A stretch of 64,000 bases of DNA from Actinocatenispora comari. GTDB taxonomy: Bacteria > Actinomycetota > Actinomycetes > Mycobacteriales > Micromonosporaceae. Every line of letters starts with the position of its first letter. Position 1 is the first letter of the stretch. The translations under genes were made by a program, and so were the position numbers. The DNA lies in NCBI RefSeq assembly GCF_017312725.1, contig NZ_BOPO01000019.1, positions 1 through 64,000 on the forward strand, in the 5' to 3' direction. This document shows positions 58,523 through 64,000 of the stretch, one piece after another. The notes under the pieces are model-generated. The model ran no database searches. It was given only the letters and a program-made list of their open reading frames with translations, and was not told where the DNA came from.

Positions 58523-58954
58523 TCAGGACCGCAGTTGGATCGCCGGGTTGAGTTCGAGCAGGTCGTCGCGGACCTGCTCGGGATCGCGGAAGCCGGACAG
58601 CAGGGGGAAGCCCAGCCGGCGGTCGGCCCGCTGCACCCACACCGACGCCAGGAACCAGCGGTTCATCCCGCCGGTCCAGCTGCCCGAGATCGCCGCGATC
58701 TGCCCGGCCGGTACCGCCGTGCGGCGCAGCGGGCCGAGGAACACCACGGTGCCGCCGGCACGGTCGAGCCGCAGCGCCCAGGGCAGCCGCAACCAGGCGA
58801 CGGTGCCGAGCAGCCCGACGACGAGGACGGCCCAGGCGACCGGCCCACCGGCCCGCACGACCGCATCGACGCCGACGGCCACGACACCCAGCCCGAGCAG
58901 CGCCGGCAGCAGCGCGCCGATCACCCCGGTCGCCCGCAGCCGATGCGTCGTCAT
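58523..58954 (-). CDS. Small membrane protein with PH-like domain, unknown function
   Basis: Hypothetical protein of 143 residues. Two or three hydrophobic segments near the N terminus (TGVIGALLPALLGLGVVAVGVDAVV and VAWAVLVVGLLGTVAWLRL) are followed by a soluble beta-rich part (LRLDRAGGTVVFLGPLRRTAVPAGQIAAI, SVWVQRADRRLGFPLLSGF, DPEQVRDDLLELNP). That part looks like a bacterial PH/YdbS-like domain. CAGGCT followed by 7 nt and the ATG at 58954 indicates a leaderless start. It is convergent with the GyrI-like gene. I cannot assign a function. Confidence 0.75.
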   Translation of the reverse strand: MTTHRLRATGVIGALLPALLGLGVVAVGVDAVVRAGGPVAWAVLVVGLLGTVAWLRLPWALRLDRAGGTVVFLGPLRRTAVPAGQIAAISGSWTGGMNRWFLASVWVQRADRRLGFPLLSGFRDPEQVRDDLLELNPAIQLRS

Positions 58955-59109
58955 GGCCGCCAGCCTGCCTCATCACCACCGACCGCGACCAGCCCGCCCG
59001 GGGGTACGTCCCGGCGCCCGAAGCCGTGGGCCGCGAGGCCGCGTTTGCCGTGGTCGGCACGGTTCCGCCACCGAGGACCGCGGCGGGCGCCCGCCGCCGG
59101 CCGCCGCGG

Positions 59110-60684
59110 TCAGCCGAGGGCGGCGCGGGCGGCGGGGCGGGCCGCGGCGTACCAGTCGGCGACCAGGGCACAGCGGGTGCGACGGTGCAGCAGGTCGTCG
59201 ACGTCCACGGCGCCTTCGGCGTGGACGCCGAAGGCCAGCTCGACCCCGAGCACCGGGACTCCGTCGGCGATCGGTTCGAGCAAGCGCGGGTCGGCGTCGG
59301 CGAGCGCGGCGACCTGCGGCGCCTCCGTCCCGTACCGGGCGACCAGCCGGCGCGGCGCGCGGACCGCGGCGAGCCGGTCGGTCGGCGCGGCGCCCACCAG
59401 CGGCAGCCGGTCGGTGTTGCCGCGCCGGTCGGCCGGCAACCGGTAGGCGCGGACCGCGAGGTCGACGGCGTCGGCGGCCATCCGGCGGTAGGTGGTCAGC
59501 TTGCCGCCGACCACCGTGATCAGCCGTTCCCCGTTGTCGGACACCACGTGCCGGCGGGACAGGTCGGCGGTACCGGACTGCGGGTGCGCGCCGTCGTCGA
59601 CCAGCGGCCGCATCCCGGCGTACCCGCCGACCACGTCGGCGCGGGTCAGCGGCCGGTCCAGCGCGGTGGACAGCACCCCGAGCAGGTAGTCCACGTCGGC
59701 CTCGGTCGGCTCGCAGCGGTCCGGGACCGGGCCGTCCACCGGGTCGTCGGTGAGTCCGATGTAGACGGTGCCGTTCGGTTCCGGCAGCGCGATCAGGTAG
59801 CGGTTGTGCTCGCCGGGCACGGCGACGTTGAGGCCGGCGCGGGGCAGGCCGAGCGTGTCGGCCCGGACCACCAGGTGGGTGCCCTTGCTCGGCCGCAACC
59901 GGATCGCCGGGTCCAGCCGGCCCGCCCACACCCCGGCCGCGTTGACCACCACCCGGGCGCGCAGCTCGAACCGGCCGCCGCCGCGCCGGTCGACGGCGGT
60001 CACCCGCCCGCCGTCGACGCGCTCGACCGTGCACCGGGTGAGGATCGCCGCACCGTGCAGCGCGGCGGTGCGGGCCAGCGCGACGACCAGCCGGGCGTCG
60101 TCGTACAGCTGGCCGTCCCAGTGCTGCACGGCGCCGGCCAGGCCGTCTCGCCGCAGCGCCGGGGCCAGCGTCGCCGCCGCCTCGGCGTCGATCCGGTGCG
60201 GCGCCGGCAGCCGGGAACCCGGGGTCCGGGCGGCGTGCCGCAGCAGGTCGGCCAGGTGGGTGCCGACCGTGGCCAGCGCACCGTGCGGGCTGACGAACCC
60301 CGGCCCGTACGGGGTGACGAACGGCAACGAGCGCACCAGGTGCGGCGCCACCCGCTGCATCAGGATGTGCCGTTCGGCGGCGGACTCCCAGGCGAGCGGC
60401 ACGTCGCCGGCGGCGAGGTAGCGCAGCCCGCCGTGCACCAGCTTGCTGGACGCCGACGAGGTGCCGGCGGCCAGATCGTCGCGCTCCAGCAGCGCCACCG
60501 ACAGCCCGCGGGACGCCGCGTCGAGCGCCACCCCGGCGCCGACCACGCCGCCACCGACGACCAGCACGTCGAGGGTGCCGCCGGCGGCGAGCCGGGCCAG
60601 CTCCCGGTCTCGCCGGGCCGCGGACAGCCAGCTGCGGGGCGCCTGCCGCGCGGCCGCGTCGGCCCGGAACGTCACGGTACTCAT
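59110..60684 (-). CDS. glpD: Aerobic glycerol-3-phosphate dehydrogenase
   Basis: FAD-dependent membrane-associated enzyme oxidising glycerol-3-phosphate to dihydroxyacetone phosphate; 524 residues. The FAD-binding motif is VVGGGVVGAGVALDAASRG (about residues 40-58). SSKLVHGGLRYL, DDARLVVALARTAALHG, VVNAAGVWAG and RPSKGTHLVV are family motifs. YIGLTDDPVDG and GGKLTTYRRMA follow, with a C-terminal helical domain. The ATG at 60684 follows GGGGGTGGG. The tetR gene lies 13 bp upstream on the same strand and an AGPS-like flavoprotein gene diverges beyond it. M. tuberculosis has the same order (Rv2249c-Rv2250c-Rv2251), which supports a functional unit. Confidence 0.94.
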   Translation of the reverse strand: MSTVTFRADAAARQAPRSWLSAARRDRELARLAAGGTLDVLVVGGGVVGAGVALDAASRGLSVALLERDDLAAGTSSASSKLVHGGLRYLAAGDVPLAWESAAERHILMQRVAPHLVRSLPFVTPYGPGFVSPHGALATVGTHLADLLRHAARTPGSRLPAPHRIDAEAAATLAPALRRDGLAGAVQHWDGQLYDDARLVVALARTAALHGAAILTRCTVERVDGGRVTAVDRRGGGRFELRARVVVNAAGVWAGRLDPAIRLRPSKGTHLVVRADTLGLPRAGLNVAVPGEHNRYLIALPEPNGTVYIGLTDDPVDGPVPDRCEPTEADVDYLLGVLSTALDRPLTRADVVGGYAGMRPLVDDGAHPQSGTADLSRRHVVSDNGERLITVVGGKLTTYRRMAADAVDLAVRAYRLPADRRGNTDRLPLVGAAPTDRLAAVRAPRRLVARYGTEAPQVAALADADPRLLEPIADGVPVLGVELAFGVHAEGAVDVDDLLHRRTRCALVADWYAAARPAARAALG

Positions 60685-60697
60685 CGACCCACCCCCG

Positions 60698-61291
60698 TCA
60701 CCGAACCGCCAGGTACCGGTCGAGCAGGATGCCGAGCTCGGCGCGGACCGCGGCCGGGTCGGTCTGCGCGGCGAGCATCCGGGCACCGAACACGAACGCC
60801 TGCAACACCACCAGCAGCACCCAGCCGGCCGCGTCGGAGTCGGTGGGCCGGATCGAACCGTCGGCCTGCCCCTCCGCGAGCACCGCCGCGAGGGCGGACC
60901 GGGCCTGCAGCTGGCTGGTGCCGGCGCGGTCGACCAGATAGGGCAGCAGCAGCTCCGGGTCGAGCTCGATCAGCCGGGCCAGCAGCGGATCGGCGGCGAG
61001 CCGGTCGACGCCGCGCAGCGCCAGCTCGACCAGCCGCTGCCGCCCGTTGCCCAGCCCGTCGGTCTGGCCGGCGAGGTCGGCCAGCAGCGCGCCGATCTCC
61101 CGGGTCAGCAGCGCGACCAGCAGCTGTTCGACGTCACCGAACCGGCGGTACAGCGTCATCCGGCTCACGCCGGCGCGCCGCGCGACCTCGGTCGCGGTGG
61201 TGCGGCGGACGCCGACCTGCAGGACGGACTCGCGGGCCGCGTCCAGGATCGTGGCATCGCTGCCGGAGTTGGTGTTACGAAGCGACGTCAT
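60698..61291 (-). CDS. TetR/AcrR family regulator of the glpD/AGPS-like cluster
   Basis: One-component regulator of 197 residues. The N-terminal TetR helix-turn-helix is SDATILDAARESVLQVGVRRTTATEVARRAGVSRMTLYRRFG in two parts (TTATEVARRAGVSRMTLYRR is the recognition region). The C-terminal helical domain is variable. The gene is 13 bp upstream of glpD on the same strand and diverges from the flavoprotein gene, with 17 bp between start codons. TACAGT followed by exactly 7 nt and ATG gives a leaderless transcript. The opposing -10 overlaps it, so this protein could control both directions by one operator. Confidence 0.92.
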   Translation of the reverse strand: MTSLRNTNSGSDATILDAARESVLQVGVRRTTATEVARRAGVSRMTLYRRFGDVEQLLVALLTREIGALLADLAGQTDGLGNGRQRLVELALRGVDRLAADPLLARLIELDPELLLPYLVDRAGTSQLQARSALAAVLAEGQADGSIRPTDSDAAGWVLLVVLQAFVFGARMLAAQTDPAAVRAELGILLDRYLAVR

Positions 61292-61295
61292 GTGT

Positions 61296-61304
61296 CACAC
61301 TGTA
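61296..61304. promoter_or_regulatory. Overlapping divergent leaderless -10 hexamers
   Basis: Plus strand: CACACT (61296-61301), 7 nt, then the GTG at 61309. Minus strand: TACAGT (61304-61299), 7 nt, then the ATG at 61291. The two start codons are only 17 bp apart. GTGTCACAC (61292-61300) is a small palindrome covering both elements and a candidate TetR half-operator. Confidence 0.55.
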
Positions 61305-61308
61305 CCGC

Positions 61309-63195
61309 GTGAGCCCAGCCGAGTCGCGCAACCCGACACCGTCCCGCCCGGAGACCCCGGCGTCGCCGTCGGCCGATCCGTCGCAGCACCACCCGGGCCC
61401 GGGCGTTCCGGCACCCGCCGATCCGGACCGCCTCGACCCGGCCCCGCCCGGGCCCGATTCGACCGGCCCCGAACCGTCCGGGCCTGACCCGGCCTTACCT
61501 GAGCCGACCTTGCCTGAACCAGCCTTGCCTGAACCGGCCGGGATCGAACCCACCGCGCCCGAACCGGGTGGGGGCGAGCCCGGGGGGCCGGCCTGGAACG
61601 GGTGGGAACCGGGTGCGGCGCCCGCGCTGTCGGCGCGGACCCGGCGGGCGCTGGCCCGGCTGCTCGGTGCGACCGAGGACACCCCGTCGGTACCGGTGGG
61701 CGAGGTGCGGTTGCCGCCCTCGGCGCTGCTGGCCGGCACCCGGCGACGGTTCGTCGAGCTGCTCGGCGCCGAGCACGTGCGTACCGATCGGGCGGCGCGG
61801 CTGGCGCACGCCGGTGGGCGCAGCTACCTCGACCTGATCCGGCTGCGCGATGGGGACGCGTCGGGCGCGCCGGACGCGGTGCTCACCCCGACCGCCGACG
61901 AGATCCCCGCCGTGCTCGCCGCCTGCGTGGACACCGACACGGCCGTGGTCCCGTACGGCGGGGGCACCAGCGTGGTGGGCGGCGTGTCCGGCGCGCACCG
62001 CGGGCACGCCGCGGTGGTGGCGCTGGACCTGTCCCGGCTGAACCGGTTGCTCGCGCTGGACGAGACCGCGCAGACCGCGACCCTCGGTGCCGGCATGCGC
62101 GGGCCGGACGTGGAGCGCGCGCTCGCGCACCGCGGGTACACGTTGGGCCACTTCCCGCAGAGCTACCGGTACTCGACGCTCGGCGGCTGGGTGGCGACCC
62201 GGTCGGCCGGCCAGGCCTCCACCGGGTACGGGCGGATCGACGAGCTGGTGCACGCCCTGCGCTGCGTGACCCCGACCGGAGAGCTGCGGCTGGGGCGGGG
62301 CCCGGCGAGCGCCGCCGGTCCGGACCTGCTCGCGCTGGCCGTGGGCTCGGAGGGCACCCTCGGCGTGATCACCGAGGCGACCCTGGCGGTGCGCCGCGTC
62401 CCGCCGCAGCGCCGGTACGAGGGCTGGTCGCTGCCGGACCTGCCCGCCGGTCTGGCCGCGCTGCGCGAGCTGGCCCAGCGGCTCGGGCCGGGGCTCGCGC
62501 CGGACGTGTGCCGGCTGTCCGACCCGGACGAGACCCGCTCGACGTTCCTGCTGTCCGGCTCGCTGCCGACCCGGCTGGCCCGGGGCTACCTCGCCGCCCG
62601 CGGCCGCAACCCGGGCTGTCTGGCGATCTTCGGCTGGGAGGGTGAGCCGGACCAGGTGGCGTTCCGGCACCGCGCCGCGACCCGGACGCTGCGGGCGCAC
62701 GGCGGCCTGCCGCTCGGTGCCGCGGCCGGCCGGTCCTGGCTGCACGGCAGGTTCGCGGCGCCGAACCTGCGGGACACGCTGCTCGACCACGGGCTGCTGG
62801 TGGAGACGCTGGAGACGGCGGCCGACTTCGGCGCGCTGCCCCGACTGCACGCGCAGGTGCGGCGCAGCCTGCGCGACTCGCTGGGCCGGGTGATGGTGCT
62901 CAGCCACGTCTCGCACCTGTACCGCACCGGCGCCTCGCTGTACGTCACCGTGCTCGCCGCCCGCGACCGGACCGACCCGATCGGCCAGTGGACGGCGGCG
63001 AAGCGCGCGGTCACCGAGACGATCCTGGCCGCCGGCGGCACGCTGACCCACCACCACGCGGTCGGTACCGACCATCGCGACTTCCTCGGGACCGAGATCG
63101 GTACCGCGGGGCTGTCGGTGCTGCGCGCGGCCAAGGCGGCGCTCGACCCGACCGGGATCATGAACCCGGGCACGCTGATCCCGCCGGCCTCCTGA
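61309..63195 (+). CDS. FAD-binding oxidoreductase, alkylglycerone-phosphate synthase-like
   Basis: Flavoprotein of 628 residues related to alkyl-dihydroxyacetonephosphate synthase (AGPS), the enzyme that makes the ether bond in ether lipids. The first 100 residues are Pro/Glu-rich with short PEPALPEP-type repeats and probably disordered. The FAD (PCMH) domain has VVPYGGGTSVVGGVSG and GYTLGHFPQSYRYSTLGGWVATRSAGQ in part. The catalytic-domain motif THHHAVGTDHRDFL contains the His triad of AGPS, and MNPGTLIPP closes the protein. Substrate activity in bacteria is unproven. The GTG lies 7 nt after CACACT. The gene diverges from tetR-glpD, whose product makes dihydroxyacetone phosphate. Confidence 0.88.
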   Translation: MSPAESRNPTPSRPETPASPSADPSQHHPGPGVPAPADPDRLDPAPPGPDSTGPEPSGPDPALPEPTLPEPALPEPAGIEPTAPEPGGGEPGGPAWNGWEPGAAPALSARTRRALARLLGATEDTPSVPVGEVRLPPSALLAGTRRRFVELLGAEHVRTDRAARLAHAGGRSYLDLIRLRDGDASGAPDAVLTPTADEIPAVLAACVDTDTAVVPYGGGTSVVGGVSGAHRGHAAVVALDLSRLNRLLALDETAQTATLGAGMRGPDVERALAHRGYTLGHFPQSYRYSTLGGWVATRSAGQASTGYGRIDELVHALRCVTPTGELRLGRGPASAAGPDLLALAVGSEGTLGVITEATLAVRRVPPQRRYEGWSLPDLPAGLAALRELAQRLGPGLAPDVCRLSDPDETRSTFLLSGSLPTRLARGYLAARGRNPGCLAIFGWEGEPDQVAFRHRAATRTLRAHGGLPLGAAAGRSWLHGRFAAPNLRDTLLDHGLLVETLETAADFGALPRLHAQVRRSLRDSLGRVMVLSHVSHLYRTGASLYVTVLAARDRTDPIGQWTAAKRAVTETILAAGGTLTHHHAVGTDHRDFLGTEIGTAGLSVLRAAKAALDPTGIMNPGTLIPPAS

Positions 63196-63237
63196 ACCAC
63201 CCGCCGGTCGGGAGTCGGGCGGTCGGGAGTCGGGCGG

Positions 63238-63804
63238 TCAGGAGTGGAGGATGCGGCGCAGCACCGGCAGCAGGTCGTCGCGGTCCGGCGCACGCTCGGC
63301 GACCAGCCACTCGATCAGCAGGCCGTCCACGGTGGCGGTCACCGCGCGGGCGGTGACCGGATCGACGTGCTCGGCGAGCATCGCGGTGATCTGCTCGACC
63401 CAGGCGGTGGCGGCGGCCCGCAGTGCCGGCCGGCGCACCGCGGCGAGGTAGAGCTCGTACTCCACCACGGTGCGGTCGCGCTGCGGGCCGAGCCAGTCGA
63501 GCATCAGCTCGACCAGCGCCTCGGCCAGGTCGGCGTCCGGCGGCAGCGCGGCGAACCGGTCCCGCAGCCGGCGGTTGTAGTCGTCCGCCGCGGCCCGCAG
63601 CGCGGCACCGAGCAACTCGTCCCGGCTGCCCAGGTGGTACGTGGTGGAGCCGAGCGGCACCCCGGCGGCGTCGGCGACGGCCCGGTGGGTCAGGCCGGCC
63701 ACCCCGCGCGCCGCGATCACCGCGACCGTCGCGTCGACCAGCCGGTCCCGCCGGCCCGGGTCGTTGCGCCCGCGCCGGCCGGCCGCGGCTCGGCGTTCGC
63801 TCAT
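63238..63804 (-). CDS. TetR/AcrR family regulator
   Basis: TetR-type repressor of 188 residues. The helix-turn-helix is RDRLVDATVAVIAARGVAGLTHRAVADAAGVPLGSTTYHLGSRDELL in two parts; VADAAGVPLGSTTYHLG is the recognition region. The C-terminal part includes LVELMLDWLGPQRDRTVVEYELYLAAVRRPALR, typical of regulators of SMR or MFS exporters. CAGACT followed by 6 nt and the ATG at 63804 suggests a leaderless start. Just upstream, on the same strand, is the end of an SMR transporter gene, so this may be its regulator. A short repeat, CGGTCGGGAGTCGGG and its shifted copy, lies at 63206-63236. Confidence 0.92.
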   Translation of the reverse strand: MSERRAAAGRRGRNDPGRRDRLVDATVAVIAARGVAGLTHRAVADAAGVPLGSTTYHLGSRDELLGAALRAAADDYNRRLRDRFAALPPDADLAEALVELMLDWLGPQRDRTVVEYELYLAAVRRPALRAAATAWVEQITAMLAEHVDPVTARAVTATVDGLLIEWLVAERAPDRDDLLPVLRRILHS

Positions 63805-63889
63805 CGCTCCAGTCTGGCAGCGCCGGGAGGCCGCGGGGTGGTTGCCGGGCGGTGGCCACGCCGGCTCGATCGAGCCCGTCGTCGGCCCG

Positions 63890-64000
63890 CTAGCCGGCAT
63901 GCGTGCCGCCGAGGTTGAGCGCCACCACGCCGGCGATGATCAGCGCGATGCCGCCGATCTTGACCAGGCTGACCGGCTCGCCGAAGACCACCATGCCGAT
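63890..64000 (-). CDS. Small multidrug resistance (SMR) transporter, C-terminal end only
   Basis: The last 36 codons of a gene entering from the right edge on the minus strand, ending with TAG at 63892-63890. The visible residues VFGEPVSLVKIGGIALIIAG and VVALNL match the fourth helix of EmrE/SugE-type SMR proteins (GEP...K..GI.LI..GV..L.L). Such proteins are 105-110 residues and export quaternary ammonium or guanidinium compounds. The N-terminal three helices are outside the window. A TetR gene follows 86 bp downstream and may regulate it. Confidence 0.75.
   Translation of the reverse strand: MGMVVFGEPVSLVKIGGIALIIAGVVALNLGGTHAG

Noticed and set aside
59026-61308. Upstream extension of the AGPS-like frame to over 1300 codons
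   Set aside because: It runs antisense through glpD and tetR; the GTG at 61309 with its -10 element explains the real start.

Overview
The window is a high-GC chromosomal segment from an actinobacterium. GTG starts are common, GC is strongly biased at third codon positions, and the gene order follows the actinobacterial backbone. That order is glnD-ffh, then rpsP-khpA-rimM-trmD-rplS-lepB-rnhB-DUF2469-yraN-comM-dprA-xerC, then rpsB-tsf-pyrH-frr-cdsA-rlmN. It matches the order I know from Mycobacterium tuberculosis (about Rv2918c to Rv2880c). The tandem DUF402 genes, the DUF5753/DUF397 pair and a NamH-like Rieske/MBL protein fit a filamentous family such as Micromonosporaceae; that family assignment is inference.

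Layout. 1-3.4 kb: end of glnD, then ffh. 3.5-28.7 kb: an accessory block between ffh and rpsP. It holds an amidohydrolase, a molybdopterin oxidoreductase, a membrane protein and a P-loop kinase. Next comes an iclR / MFS transporter-sulfatase / marR group, a small gene divergent from a DUF5753-DUF397 pair, and yciI / proS. The block ends with a peptide uptake and breakdown locus (dppBC, binding protein, dipeptidase, M24 protein, alpha/beta hydrolase and a double-domain Lrp regulator, with dppDF divergent) and two DUF402 paralogues. 28.9-38.9 kb: ribosomal protein, tRNA modification, secretion, competence-like and recombinase genes. 38.9-47.4 kb: a second variable segment with two aminotransferases, a membrane M23 protein, noncoding minisatellites, a CGNR protein divergent from an MFS transporter, and a Pro/Gln-rich membrane protein. 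47.7-55 kb: rpsB-tsf-pyrH-frr-cdsA-rlmN-DivIVA. 55.2-64 kb: a DUF2631 protein, a NamH-like hydroxylase, small metabolic genes, the glpD-tetR / AGPS-like flavoprotein cluster, another TetR regulator, and the end of an SMR transporter.

How the genes work together. The backbone serves translation, protein targeting and export, and envelope lipid synthesis. The peptide locus is a self-contained import and hydrolysis unit. The iclR/MFS-sulfatase group looks like an inducible uptake and desulfation unit with a clear 19-bp operator palindrome. GlpD and the AGPS-like protein flank a TetR gene and probably share control of glycerol-phosphate or ether-lipid chemistry.

The most striking noncoding signals are three. 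At least 16 genes have an NAnnnT hexamer exactly 6-8 nt before the start codon (leaderless architecture). In two divergent pairs the opposing -10 hexamers overlap. The leaders of rpsB and rplS can fold into several helices. No rRNA, tRNA, CRISPR array, insertion sequence or prophage was recognised. I did not find a clearly new multi-gene defence or biosynthetic system.
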